Source of the DNA: Clostridium sp. MCC353
GTDB lineage: Bacteria; Bacillota; Clostridia; Lachnospirales; Lachnospiraceae
DNA length: 50,380 nucleotides
Reading direction: 5' to 3'
Assembly: GCF_018785315.1 (NCBI RefSeq)
Contig: NZ_WQPN01000014.1
Span: 1 to 50,380 of the forward strand
The position numbers and the translations under genes are program-made. Shown here in pieces: positions 34,638 through 43,014 of the stretch (position 1 is the stretch's first letter; each line of letters starts with the position of its first letter). The notes under the pieces were generated by a model that saw only the letters and a list, made by a program, of their open reading frames with translations, was not told the DNA's origin and did no database searches.

Positions 34638-35825
34638 TCATCCTTGAAATCCAATTTTCCGCGCCCCAGGCCAGGGGCACTCTTTCCATTGTCCCTCGTT
34701 ATCTTCAGGTTTTCCGGTAAGCAAGTCAATGGCGGCATCTGTCAGATAACCCAGATAGCTTTCAGACGCGCTGTCACCGCAAAGCAACTTCCACATCAGG
34801 CCGCCAAACAGGTAAGAGCTTGCGAATTCACGCCAGCTATGCAGACTTTCCACCGCACGTTGAGAAAGTTCCCATAAAACCCCTTCCGCTTCGCCTTCGG
34901 TGATCCAGCCGAGATAATAACCCCAGCGGGCCAGCATAGCCGCCCGCCCGACATCCCAGCCGGTCATAAAGCCGGGGATATAACGCGCTTTATAATGCTG
35001 TGCAAACCGCCATCCACGGCAAGCGGACTCCCGCTCTTCCTCGTCCATGGATTCATCCAGCACTTGCTCCACGGTGTCTGCGTCGCAATAGATTTGATAC
35101 CGAAGTTCATAGCCCTCTTGGCTCAAATATCGAATGGTGTCCAATAATTCACTGCGGCCATTGATCCCCCAGGAACGGCGCACCAGGGAAACAATCTGCT
35201 GTTCCATAACCGGGGTATGTAGCTCCACGTCCATGCCGTCCAAATCGTGGTTATTTAAGCTGGAAATCATACCTGAAAGTAGAATTCCAAAGTGTTTCCA
35301 TTGGGGGGCGTTTTTAGGGTATGTGACAGGTTCAGCTTCCGGGAGAGCCTCGATCTGCGCCATCTTTTGATCCAAAAGTACATAGAGTTCCTGTTCCAAT
35401 GCGAGATCAAGTTCCCGTTCCTCAGACACATCCTCTTCGTCTTCCATAGCCAGCGTTTCCAATGCAGCAGAAATAATCCCCATATCTTCACCAAACATCT
35501 GCCTCATAAGGCCATCAACTCCTAGAGCGGCAGCCTCGGCAACTTTCTGATCTACCGTTTGCTGGATCATTTCCTCGGTGGCGGATAGTTGTTCGATCAT
35601 TTCCGGGCTAAACATTTTCCCTAATAGCTCGACCTGCTGTTGTGCGTCAGCGGCGGATTGAGCGGTTCCACCCTGTGCAGCGTCGTCAGGCTCTGCGGAA
35701 ACGTTTAATTTTTCCCGCGTCTGCTCAATATACTGATTGCTTTCCTCTATTGACTTTTGAAGCGATTTGGTCGCTTTCTCCGTTGCTGCCTGTGCACGTT
35801 TTCTGATTTCATCGAGATCAACCAT
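34638..35825 (-). CDS. DUF1266 domain-containing protein
   Basis: The 395-residue protein has a long N-terminal helical region (about 1-110, rich in Ala, Glu and Gln, probably coiled coil) and a C-terminal DUF1266 domain. The domain is recognised by GWDVGRAAMLARWGYYLGWI, then a SWREFASSYLFGGLMW-type stretch. Many DUF1266 proteins occur near secreted or polymorphic toxins, but no toxin gene is present here. ATG 35825 follows AAGGAA; ATG 35831 is too close to that site. It overlaps the end of the 62-residue gene by eight bases, so the two are coupled. Function unknown. Confidence 0.75.
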   Translation of the reverse strand: MVDLDEIRKRAQAATEKATKSLQKSIEESNQYIEQTREKLNVSAEPDDAAQGGTAQSAADAQQQVELLGKMFSPEMIEQLSATEEMIQQTVDQKVAEAAALGVDGLMRQMFGEDMGIISAALETLAMEDEEDVSEERELDLALEQELYVLLDQKMAQIEALPEAEPVTYPKNAPQWKHFGILLSGMISSLNNHDLDGMDVELHTPVMEQQIVSLVRRSWGINGRSELLDTIRYLSQEGYELRYQIYCDADTVEQVLDESMDEEERESACRGWRFAQHYKARYIPGFMTGWDVGRAAMLARWGYYLGWITEGEAEGVLWELSQRAVESLHSWREFASSYLFGGLMWKLLCGDSASESYLGYLTDAAIDLLTGKPEDNEGQWKECPWPGARKIGFQG

Positions 35826-36006
35826 CCTCATTTCCTTCCCGTTCTTGTTCCGACGGCAGGGTGTGCCACGCTGTCGGCTTTTTATTCTTGAAACGCCATT
35901 TTTTTAGTTGGCTTAATATTGCTTCCACAAAATGAAACCACAGGTTTCCAGCAACGAATACAATCACCAGCACGGCCAGCACAGCTCCAATTTGTTCCCA
36001 TGGCAT
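35818..36006 (-). CDS. Small single-span membrane protein (62 residues)
   Basis: The peptide has one clear membrane helix (about 5-30, QIGAVLAVLVIVFVAGNLWFH) followed by a basic stretch (QLKKWRFKNKK) that should stay in the cytoplasm, then an acidic tail. GGAGGTG precedes the ATG. It overlaps the DUF1266-like gene and follows the 161-residue gene by 13 bases. Not recognised. Tight packing in the operon is the main evidence that it is real. Confidence 0.65.
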   Translation of the reverse strand: MPWEQIGAVLAVLVIVFVAGNLWFHFVEAILSQLKKWRFKNKKPTAWHTLPSEQEREGNEDG

Positions 36007-36019
36007 GAAAGCACCTCCC

Positions 36020-36505
36020 TTATTTCTTCTGGAACTGCTTCAAGAAGAAATCGGTGAATGCCTTTACCTCCTCATCTTGGGAAACATAGACATACAGTTT
36101 CTCGTCCTCCAGCCATTCACAGACACCAATCCCGATATAGCCCTTCCTGTCCGGATAAATAATAAATTCGTCCGTGGGGAACTTGTTCTGATATGCCTTC
36201 AAAATGTCGCTCCGTCGATAGAAAGTGGCGTCACCGCAGCCCGACAGATCGGGAACAGTAGGAATTACAACAATGGTCTGACTGGCCTCGTTCCAGCCTA
36301 CGATCAGATTGCCGATCTTGGTTTTGCTGCCGTGGACGATACCGTAATTGAAACGGCTAACGTCTTCCGTGTAGCCAAAAAGAATTTTGTAGTCGTCGCC
36401 GTTTTCTACCACTTGATTGAACAGAACACGCATTTTTTTACGGTTGGCATCACTTTTTGCCATATCTACTTGAGGCCCCTTAAACAGATTTCCAAACAGT
36501 CCCAT
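36020..36505 (-). CDS. MGLFG-type protein of unknown function (161 residues)
   Basis: The protein starts MGLFGNLFKGPQ and has an alpha/beta domain with KILFGYTEDVSRFNYGIVHG, IGNLIVGWNEASQTIVVIP and FIIYPDRKGYIGIGVCEW. The strand-rich pattern recalls a PH-like fold, but I cannot assign a family. No signal peptide or membrane segment is present. A strong AGGAGG site precedes the ATG. A weak promoter (TTGTGT, 16 bases, TAAAAT) may lie just upstream on this strand. It heads the five-gene leftward operon. Confidence 0.75.
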   Translation of the reverse strand: MGLFGNLFKGPQVDMAKSDANRKKMRVLFNQVVENGDDYKILFGYTEDVSRFNYGIVHGSKTKIGNLIVGWNEASQTIVVIPTVPDLSGCGDATFYRRSDILKAYQNKFPTDEFIIYPDRKGYIGIGVCEWLEDEKLYVYVSQDEEVKAFTDFFLKQFQKK

Positions 36506-36540
36506 GATAAAAATCCTCCTATGCTAATATTTTAGAATGA

Positions 36541-36663
36541 TTTTATGCCTTTGGATCAAAGACACAAACATACTTCACACCAACACCCGCTAACTGCTCT
36601 GCCGTTTGTGACCAGTGTGACCGCAAGTATCTTAATTACGAATGCATTTGCGATAGTATTTAA
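36541..36663 (+). pseudogene. Possible remnant of a cysteine-rich protein end
   Basis: A 40-codon frame without a start codon reads FYAFGSKTQTYFTPTPANCS then AVCDQCDRKYLNYECICDSI. The CDQC and CIC pattern looks like a zinc-binding C-terminus. A stop directly precedes the frame. It may be the tail left by a deletion, or chance. Confidence 0.25.
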
Positions 36664-36710
36664 ATGGATTATACCTGAACACTTGAAAAAAAGCAAGTCC
36701 CCGCGCATAG

Positions 36711-36741
36711 AAAAACGGCGCACCGTTTGGACGATGCGCCG
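36711..36741 (-). terminator. Terminator of the TetR gene
   Basis: On the reverse strand CGGCGCA and TGCGCCG pair around TCGTCCAAACGG, followed by TTTTT. It lies ten bases after the stop codon. Confidence 0.8.
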
Positions 36742-36750
36742 CATGCTTGT

Positions 36751-37371
36751 TTATTTGTCTGTGTCGGCCAGAGAGGCCAGATACCGGGAAAGGGCGGTTG
36801 CCTGGGCCTGGGCCGTCCGCTCCAATTCCTCTGGGAAGAAGAACGGGAGAGACCGGGCCGCCGAGTTGTAAATCAGGATGACTGAGAGGATCAGATTGCC
36901 CAACTCCTTAGGGGTGCATTTTTCCTGAGGAATCTGCCAGAGAGCCAGCACCTGTTCATAAAACTGCGCCTGCCCCTGCTGGTAAGTTTCAAACTCCTCC
37001 GGGTTTAAATGCTTATATACCCACATTTCCTCCTCTTGGGTCATCACAAAGTAATGGTGCTGGCGGCTATGTGTGACCATATCCAAAAAATGATGAATCA
37101 TTTCTTCCAAGCTCATATCTTGGTTTTCCGCGATTTGCTGTACTTCCCGGAGCAAAAGCGTGATCTCGTAGTTGATGATGTGGATCACCAGCTCGGCCAG
37201 GGAGGTATAATAGTTTCCGTAAAAGAACGGCTTGGAGATGCCAACCGCTTGGAGGATGTCCTGGAGGGTGGTGCCTTTCAGTCCCCGCTGGGACAGCATT
37301 TCCAGCCCCACCGCCAGCAAATCCCGCCTCACCTGCTCCCGTTCTTCCTTGGAATAGCCCTTTTTTGACAT
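36751..37371 (-). CDS. TetR family transcriptional regulator
   Basis: The 206-residue protein has the TetR N-terminal helix-turn-helix: RRDLLAVGLEMLSQRGLKGTTLQDILQAVGISKPFFYGNYYTSLAELV (about 15-62, with the usual TTLQDI and FYxxF-like FFYGNY motifs). The C-terminal ligand domain is of the usual size. The upstream extension to 37458 (29 residues) has no helix-turn-helix role and no binding site; AAGGCGGTG precedes ATG 37371. A clean terminator follows, so the downstream operon needs its own promoter, though it may be regulated by this protein. Ligand unknown. Confidence 0.85.
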   Translation of the reverse strand: MSKKGYSKEEREQVRRDLLAVGLEMLSQRGLKGTTLQDILQAVGISKPFFYGNYYTSLAELVIHIINYEITLLLREVQQIAENQDMSLEEMIHHFLDMVTHSRQHHYFVMTQEEEMWVYKHLNPEEFETYQQGQAQFYEQVLALWQIPQEKCTPKELGNLILSVILIYNSAARSLPFFFPEELERTAQAQATALSRYLASLADTDK

Positions 37372-37810
37372 AGCTTCACCGCCTTTTTGTTGAGATACCA
37401 ACAGTTTACCACAGCGGCAGGGAAATGTCATGCGCTCTTTTGGAGAACGCTCCGCCAAATAGCGCGTTTTCCGTGGGAGCGCCTACCGGCAAACAAAGCA
37501 GGTGTGGCAATACCTGCGATTTTCGCGCCTTTGACAGACGGCCCCGCCTGTACTTTTGTTGATGCGGCGACGGAGGATATACCCACAGGAGCCATGTTGA
37601 CGGTAGCGCGTCAACCTCTGGACAAAATGTCCGGCAGTGCGCCGGGACATGCCACCGACAGGACATAAAGGGTTTAAACATACAAATCAAGTGATAAAAG
37701 AGATGGGCGGTGGGATTGATTTGCAAAGATTCTGGTTTTATATATTGCAATTTTCCTGTATAATGCAGTTAGAAGTATTCAGTCTAAACCATTAACCAGG
37801 AGGAAAACAA
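37372..37810. other. Intergenic stretch at the right edge of the accessory cluster
   Basis: No supported gene. It changes from GC-rich (to about 37660) to AT-rich. It holds the right copy of the 25-base repeat and a TATAAT at 37759-37764 that is probably the -10 box of the DUF4026-like gene. Confidence 0.5.
37706..37730 (+). repeat. 25-base direct repeat, right copy
   Basis: Matches 32726-32750 with two mismatches, in the same orientation, 4,980 bases apart. It sits where GC-rich sequence gives way to the usual composition. Confidence 0.6.
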
Positions 37811-39040
37811 ATGATTAAGAAAACATCTCAAATGCTGGCGATTCCGGCCCGGGAAGAGGATTTAAAACAACTGGACGATATGATGAACCGGTTGGAAAAG
37901 GCGGTTGATTTTAATGTGATATCCACGGATTTTCAGGATGAGACGCTGGAATTGGAAGTGGATTACATAGATGAGATCTATAAGATTCAGGTTTATCCAA
38001 TTACCTTCCAACTGCCTGAATTCTACCGCTGCCAGCATCTGTTTCCGGATGTGGATATCGAGGCGCTGCAGGAGGCTCAAAATGGTCTGGCAGTGGAAAT
38101 GGAATTTGGAGATGAGGCGCTGCCCTCTTATCATCTTCAGCTAAAGATCATTCATGCCATGCTGCCGGATGCATTGGCGGTCCTGGATGACAGTTCGGAA
38201 AAGATTCTTTCAGGCCATTGGGTTGCCCTGGCGGCTGAATCCGGTGTTCTGCCGGCTCCCCGCTATATTTATACTGCTCAGGCCGTGTCAGGGGAGGATG
38301 ACTGTGTGTGGCTGCACACCCATGGACTGAACCGCTGCGGCCTTCCGGAATTGGAAGTGCTCAATTCCAATAAGGATACTTACCAGTACCATTACAATGT
38401 GCTGGAAACGCTGGCAAACCGTTTGCTGGAATTGGAAGAACCGTTAGAGCCTAAGGAGCCGCTTTACCTCGCCAGACTGACCCAGGATCAGGCGCTTATG
38501 ATAACATTAGTGGAATGGGAAGAGGCGGTTGCCCTTTATGACATCAATATGCTGGGAGGAACGGTGGATCGGGCCGACGGCCATAATGAAGATACCTGTG
38601 CCATTTTTGTTTATTCTTCAGAAGAGGCATTTAACAGGGGAGAATATGAGCCTCTTATGATTTACGATGAACTCCTCCAGGGAAATGCCATCTATATGAT
38701 ATCGAATTCTGAGACGCGCCGCATGAAAGAGCTGGCGGCTGAACGGCTGGGGTATATGGTTGCCGCTTTGGAAAAGGGAAATTGTCATATTCTCGTTAAG
38801 CTGGGGCTGACCGTTGACCTTCAGCACCGCACGGAAACGAATCAATATGAGCATATATGGTTTGAACTTCTGAGAGCAGAGGGGGACCGGATATGGGCAA
38901 AACTGACCCAGGAACCGTATTATATAGCGGGGCTGCATGAAGGGGATGAGGGATGGTATACCCTGAAGGAGATCACGGATTGGATCATCTTTACGCCTGA
39001 GCGGCGGATTACGCCGGATGACGTTTATCTTTTAGGGTGA
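37811..39040 (+). CDS. DUF4026-like protein of unknown function
   Basis: The 409-residue protein is soluble and acidic. The family is recognised tentatively as DUF4026 by the overall pattern: an N-terminal part (SQMLAIPAREEDLKQLDDM), a middle part with YIYTAQAVSGEDDCVWLHTHG and LNRCGLPELEVL, and a C-terminal part ending in EGDEGWYTLKEITDWI. The function of that family is not known. AGGAGGAAAA precedes the ATG. A TATAAT at 37759 probably belongs to its promoter. The gene stands alone; the following acetyltransferase begins about 64 bases later. Confidence 0.7.
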   Translation: MIKKTSQMLAIPAREEDLKQLDDMMNRLEKAVDFNVISTDFQDETLELEVDYIDEIYKIQVYPITFQLPEFYRCQHLFPDVDIEALQEAQNGLAVEMEFGDEALPSYHLQLKIIHAMLPDALAVLDDSSEKILSGHWVALAAESGVLPAPRYIYTAQAVSGEDDCVWLHTHGLNRCGLPELEVLNSNKDTYQYHYNVLETLANRLLELEEPLEPKEPLYLARLTQDQALMITLVEWEEAVALYDINMLGGTVDRADGHNEDTCAIFVYSSEEAFNRGEYEPLMIYDELLQGNAIYMISNSETRRMKELAAERLGYMVAALEKGNCHILVKLGLTVDLQHRTETNQYEHIWFELLRAEGDRIWAKLTQEPYYIAGLHEGDEGWYTLKEITDWIIFTPERRITPDDVYLLG

Positions 39041-39104
39041 AAGGAAATGTTCCTGTCTCAACCTGCGGCAAGAAGACCGAATCACAGAAAAAATGGAGAA
39101 GAAT

Positions 39105-40313
39105 ATGTTACCTAACACAGAATATGAGATACGTTATCTGCGGACAGATGATTTAGAGCAGTATAACTCACTTTTACGTTATGCCTTTCAAATTACGGAA
39201 CAAGAGCTTTCAATTTATGGATGGCGAGGCGACGAAATTAAGCAGTCGAAATTTCCGATTTTGGAGCGTGCTGATGTATTGGGATGCTTTGACCACGATA
39301 CGCTTGTTTCTCAAATTGCTGTATACCCATTGAAAATGAATGTTTACAGCGCTGTTTATCCCATTGGATTTGTTACCAGCGTGTGCACTTACCCGGAATA
39401 TACCGGAAACGGTATTATGAAGCGCCTGATGCTGCAAAGTCTGAAGCATATGCGTCAGAAGAAACAGTCGCTCGCTTTGCTGTTTCCATATTCGATTCCA
39501 TTGTATCGAAAAATGGGATGGGAGATTATTTCCAATAAAATCACTTATTCCGTGAAAGACCGTCAAATTCCCACAAAAGCGTCCGCACCGGGCTATGTCC
39601 GCCGGGTTGACTGGGAGAATGAGGACTTTCGCAATCTGCACGCGCAGTTTTCAGCCGCAACACATGGCTGCCTATTCCGAAATACGCTGGCTTGGGAGGA
39701 ATATTGGCGTTGGGATGAAGATGATACGGTTGTGGCGGTCTACTACGATGTGAACGGGAAATCCTGCGGTTACATGGTATATCTGATCAAAGATGACATC
39801 ATGCACATCAAAGAGATGATTTATTTAACCAGAGAAGCCCATGAGGGATTGTGGGAATACATACGGGCACACGATTCTATGATCGATGAAGTCCGGGGAA
39901 GTTCTTATTTCAATGACCCGATTGCATTTGAGTTGGAGGACGGAGACATCCGCGAAACCATCCGCCCATACATCATGGGGCGCATCGTGGATCTTGAACA
40001 GTTTTTCCAGAAGTATCAGTGTGATCCATCGGCAGATAATGCCTGCATTACGTTTGAAGTGGAGGATAATTTCTTAGCTTGGAACAACAAAAACGTATCC
40101 GTCCGCTTTCATAGGGGGGAATGCTTGCTGACAGAAGGCCAGACATATCAGCGGGTAAGGCTCTCAATCGCAACCTTGACTACGATGCTGTTAGGATATA
40201 AAACAGCGGCAAAGCTGCACCGGATGGGCAGAATAAAGGCTGATGAGCAGACAATCCATTTGCTGGATGATGTTTTGCTGCATGAAACGCCATATATTTC
40301 GGATTATATTTGA
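39105..40313 (+). CDS. GNAT family N-acetyltransferase, Eis-like
   Basis: The 402-residue protein has the Eis layout: a GNAT domain (about 1-150), a second GNAT-like region, and a C-terminal SCP2-like domain. The acetyl-CoA loop reads VCTYPEYTGNGIMKRLM. The PYSIPLYRKMGWEI stretch is also typical. Eis-type enzymes acetylate amines such as aminoglycosides or proteins; the substrate here is unknown. ATG 39105 follows TGGAGAAG at good distance; ATG 39093 would add four residues and has no site. Confidence 0.87.
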   Translation: MLPNTEYEIRYLRTDDLEQYNSLLRYAFQITEQELSIYGWRGDEIKQSKFPILERADVLGCFDHDTLVSQIAVYPLKMNVYSAVYPIGFVTSVCTYPEYTGNGIMKRLMLQSLKHMRQKKQSLALLFPYSIPLYRKMGWEIISNKITYSVKDRQIPTKASAPGYVRRVDWENEDFRNLHAQFSAATHGCLFRNTLAWEEYWRWDEDDTVVAVYYDVNGKSCGYMVYLIKDDIMHIKEMIYLTREAHEGLWEYIRAHDSMIDEVRGSSYFNDPIAFELEDGDIRETIRPYIMGRIVDLEQFFQKYQCDPSADNACITFEVEDNFLAWNNKNVSVRFHRGECLLTEGQTYQRVRLSIATLTTMLLGYKTAAKLHRMGRIKADEQTIHLLDDVLLHETPYISDYI

Positions 40314-40348
40314 TGAACACCATATAGAAGTTTATAAGTATTTTGTGT

Positions 40349-40380
40349 CCGGTTGTATTTTACAGCCGGGCGCATTTTTT
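40349..40380 (+). terminator. Terminator after the Eis-like gene
   Basis: CCGGTTGT and ACAGCCGG pair (one G-T) around ATTTT, followed by GCGCATTTTTTT. Confidence 0.7.
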
Positions 40381-40518
40381 TATTTCATGGGAAAGATAAC
40401 ACGCTGTTCATCAGCCATTGGCTTTGGTTTGTTTTCATCCGGTATAATCCAGATATCAGATGAAAGAAAAGCGCAGGACTTGAAAAGCGCTGAGAAATCG
40501 GATAATTGCGAAATGGAA

Positions 40519-40551
40519 AATGAACTGACTCCTTAGGAAAATCAGTTCATT
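40519..40551. terminator. Bidirectional terminator at the 3' end of the XRE gene
   Basis: AATGAACTGA and TCAGTTCATT pair exactly around CTCCTTAGGAAAA. It overlaps the XRE stop codon (40547-40549, reverse strand). The region 40381-40518 shows no gene. Confidence 0.7.
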
Positions 40552-40753
40552 TTTCATCTTTTGTGTATTTTATCACATCCGGGATATCGCATTCCAGGGA
40601 ATTGCAGATATCATTCAAAGTATTCAGGGTGATGCTGCGGTCATGTTTTAAATTATCCAGAGTGCCGCGGCTCATCTTATACTTGTTGACTAAATCGTAG
40701 GTTGTGATCTTCCTGTTTTTCAATGTCTGCCACAGCGGTTCAAATGTTATCAT
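40547..40753 (-). CDS. XRE family helix-turn-helix regulator
   Basis: The 68-residue protein is a single Cro/CI-type domain: TTYDLVNKYKMSRGTLDNLKHDRSITLNTLNDICNSLECDIPDVI covers helices 2-5. Such short proteins are usually autoregulated repressors. GAGGTGAG precedes the ATG. It is divergent from the small secreted protein at 40844, and a palindrome lies between the -35 and -10 boxes of that gene, where the repressor could bind. Confidence 0.87.
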   Translation of the reverse strand: MITFEPLWQTLKNRKITTYDLVNKYKMSRGTLDNLKHDRSITLNTLNDICNSLECDIPDVIKYTKDEK

Positions 40754-40794
40754 CTACTCACCTCATAAAACTATTTTACGAGGGAAACTTCTGG

Positions 40795-40823
40795 TTGAAT
40801 ATTCCCAAATGTATGGGTATACT
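40795..40823 (+). promoter_or_regulatory. Promoter with palindromic operator candidate
   Basis: TTGAAT (40795-40800) and TATACT (40818-40823) have 17-base spacing. TATTCCCA AATGTA TGGGTATA (40800-40821) is an inverted repeat with one mismatch per arm that fills the spacer. A regulator bound there would block transcription. The divergent XRE protein is the obvious candidate. Confidence 0.6.
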
Positions 40824-40843
40824 GGTAATAAGAGGAGTAATGT

Positions 40844-41182
40844 ATGAGAAAGGCCGCAGCAGTATTTTTCATTATATTATTTTTGTGTACAGGAATGAGA
40901 TTATATGAAACAGGCAGCTTGAAACTCCACGAAGCCGCAGAGCAGAAATTTGAGATCAGCAGCAGTTATGTCAGAAGCAGCGGCGGGTATAAGGACACCA
41001 GGATTCATGTGGTTTTAATAGAGGAATCGGAAGACAGAGAGAGGCTGTTTCATGAGATAAGGGATTTCCATGATAAAATGAACGGTAAACCGGACCGGCT
41101 GGCCATTTATCTTTATGAAAGCAGAGAGAAGCTGGCGGACGGTGAATATCTGGAAATGACTGTATTCACAGGCGATGAATAA
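40844..41182 (+). CDS. Small secreted or membrane-anchored protein of unknown function
   Basis: The 112-residue protein has a hydrophobic N-terminus (KAAAVFFIILFLCTGMRL, about 3-20) that could be a signal anchor; Cys15 is not in a good lipobox. The rest is charged, with RIHVVLIEESEDRERLFHEIRD and LAIYLYESREKL, suggesting an alpha/beta domain. Family not recognised. AGAGGAG precedes the ATG, and a good promoter with an operator-like palindrome lies upstream. The gene ends directly at the convergent NuoE-like gene. Confidence 0.7.
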   Translation: MRKAAAVFFIILFLCTGMRLYETGSLKLHEAAEQKFEISSSYVRSSGGYKDTRIHVVLIEESEDRERLFHEIRDFHDKMNGKPDRLAIYLYESREKLADGEYLEMTVFTGDE

Positions 41183-41656
41183 TCAGGGACGGAAATCCCT
41201 GATTATTTTATTGACCATAGCAGGGGTTACCTGGCTGTATAATCTGCCATTTACCAATACGTTGGGACCTTTTGCGCAGTTGTGCATACACTGGCAGGTG
41301 TTCAGGAAAAACAGATTGTCTTTTGTAACCTGGCCTTTTGGCACTCCCAGCAGGGATTCAAATGTTTGAAGGACGGATAATGCGTCTTTCGACGTGCACC
41401 GTCCATCAGTGCAGACTTTGATTTCATATAAATAGGGCTGTTCTTTTAAGCTGGGGTAGCGTTTGATCACAGCGTCGATATAAGTGGATTTTAAGGCGAG
41501 GCGTTCAGAAATCATTTGTTTTACGGATTCCGGAATATAGCCTTTCGCTTCCTGGATTTCGCGCAGCATGGGGAGCAGTTTTTCCGTATTGGGCATATCA
41601 CAGTCCTTTTCGTAATAGGTGAAAATTTCCTGTAAAATTTCATCCATGTCAGTCAT
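41183..41656 (-). CDS. NuoE-like [2Fe-2S] thioredoxin-fold protein
   Basis: The 157-residue protein matches the NuoE / HymA family of NAD(P)H oxidoreductase subunits. The helical N-terminus contains LLPMLREIQEAKGYIPES. The four cluster cysteines are C82, C87 (C-x4-C) and C123, C127 (C-x3-C); C121 is an extra. NuoF- or NuoG-like genes are absent nearby, so it stands alone, which is unusual since NuoE works with a flavoprotein. GGAAAGGAAA precedes the ATG on the reverse strand. Electron partner unknown. Confidence 0.87.
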   Translation of the reverse strand: MTDMDEILQEIFTYYEKDCDMPNTEKLLPMLREIQEAKGYIPESVKQMISERLALKSTYIDAVIKRYPSLKEQPYLYEIKVCTDGRCTSKDALSVLQTFESLLGVPKGQVTKDNLFFLNTCQCMHNCAKGPNVLVNGRLYSQVTPAMVNKIIRDFRP

Positions 41657-41859
41657 AGTTTCCTTTCCTGTTACACTGATATAATAAAATTATTGTACAG
41701 AGGGCGGGAGGAAAAGACAAGGGGGATTTAATGGAAGAATAAAATACTCTGATAATTACCTGGGAAATTGGTAATAATGCTCAATAGACATGATACTCTG
41801 TATAAACCTTATTATTAAAACAACAATGAAACTGATTTCATGGAAAGGATGGAGCTGGG

Positions 41860-42900
41860 ATGATGAATCATGAGAAAATCCGTGTGGTACAGTATGGATG
41901 CGGAAAGATGGCAAAGTATATTTTGAGATACCTGTATGAGAAGGGGGCTGAGATTGTAGGAGCCATTGACGTCAATCCCGATATTGTGGGAATGGATGCA
42001 GGCGATTTTGCCGGACTTGGTTTTAAACTGGGCGTAACCATCAGGGATGATGCGGATGCGGTCCTGGATACATGCGATGCGGAGATCGCTGTTGTCACCT
42101 TGTTCAGTTTTATGGGTGATGTATATCCTTATTTTGAAAAATGCGTATCCAGGGGAATTAATGTGGTAACCACCTGTGAAGAAGCGGTCTATCCGTGGAC
42201 AACCGCTTCTTCCATTACAAATAAGCTGGATCTGCTGGCAAAGAAAAACGGATGCACAATAGCAGGCTCGGGCATGCAGGACATTTATTGGATCAATATG
42301 ATCGGCTGTGTGGCAGGCGGAGTGCACAGAATCGAGAGAATCGAAGGGGCAGTAAGCTATAATGTGGAAGATTACGGCCTGGCTTTGGCTAAGGCTCACG
42401 GAGCTGGTTTGACGCCGGAAGAATTCGAGGCTCAGATCGCGCATCCAGAAACATTGGAACCGTCTTATGTATGGAATTCCAATGAAGCGCTCTGCAATAA
42501 AATGGGGTGGACCATCAAATCACAAACCCAGAAATGTGTCCCCTATTTCTATGATACGGATCTCTATTCTTCAACCCTGGGCAAGAATATTCCAAAAGGA
42601 AACTGCATCGGAATGAGCGCTGTGGTGACCACAGAAACGTTCCAGGGGCCGGTGATAGAGACGCAGTGTATCGGAAAAGTTTACGGACCGGATGATGGGG
42701 ATATGTGTGACTGGAAGATCATAGGAGAACCTGATACCACATTTTATGTGACGAAACCGGCTACGGTAGAACATACCTGCGCCACTGTCGTAAACAGGAT
42801 TCCGACGATCCTTAACGCGCCGGCCGGATACGTTACGGTTGAAAAACTGGAAGATGTGCAGTATATGGCATATCCGATGCATCTGTATCTGGATGATTAA
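41860..42900 (+). CDS. Dihydrodipicolinate reductase-like / 2,4-diaminopentanoate dehydrogenase-like oxidoreductase
   Basis: The 346-residue protein has an N-terminal Rossmann domain ([18 protein letters not shown], about 8-25) and [12 protein letters not shown] near 110. Length and pattern resemble the NAD(P)-dependent amino acid dehydrogenases of the Ord (2,4-diaminopentanoate dehydrogenase) group of the DapB superfamily, not true DapB (about 250 residues). The substrate is unknown; no ornithine-degradation genes are near. GGATGGAG precedes the start, where two ATGs lie side by side (41860, 41863). It is followed by a strong terminator. Confidence 0.8.
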   Translation: MMNHEKIRVVQYGCGKMAKYILRYLYEKGAEIVGAIDVNPDIVGMDAGDFAGLGFKLGVTIRDDADAVLDTCDAEIAVVTLFSFMGDVYPYFEKCVSRGINVVTTCEEAVYPWTTASSITNKLDLLAKKNGCTIAGSGMQDIYWINMIGCVAGGVHRIERIEGAVSYNVEDYGLALAKAHGAGLTPEEFEAQIAHPETLEPSYVWNSNEALCNKMGWTIKSQTQKCVPYFYDTDLYSSTLGKNIPKGNCIGMSAVVTTETFQGPVIETQCIGKVYGPDDGDMCDWKIIGEPDTTFYVTKPATVEHTCATVVNRIPTILNAPAGYVTVEKLEDVQYMAYPMHLYLDD

Positions 42901-42930
42901 AACATGTTAAAGGCAAGACAGGGTGAAAGA

Positions 42931-42982
42931 AAGGCCGCAGGGCGGGAACGGTATTTCATGTTCCGGTCCTGCGGCCTGTTTG
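42931..42982 (+). terminator. Terminator of the dehydrogenase-like gene
   Basis: AGGCCGCAGG and CCTGCGGCCT pair, with an inner CGGGAAC/GTTCCGG stem, followed by a short T-rich end (GTTTGTG). Confidence 0.75.
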
Positions 42983-43014
42983 TGTTGATCCGCTGTCAGT
43001 TGAACCAGCCCCAC

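Noticed and set aside
37372-37458. Extended N-terminus of the TetR protein
   Set aside because: The 29 extra residues are not TetR-like and have no binding site; AAGGCGGTG supports the ATG at 37371.
37387-37668. 93-codon rightward frame and an overlapping leftward frame upstream of the TetR gene
   Set aside because: Neither has a binding site or a recognisable domain; long frames are expected by chance in GC-rich DNA.
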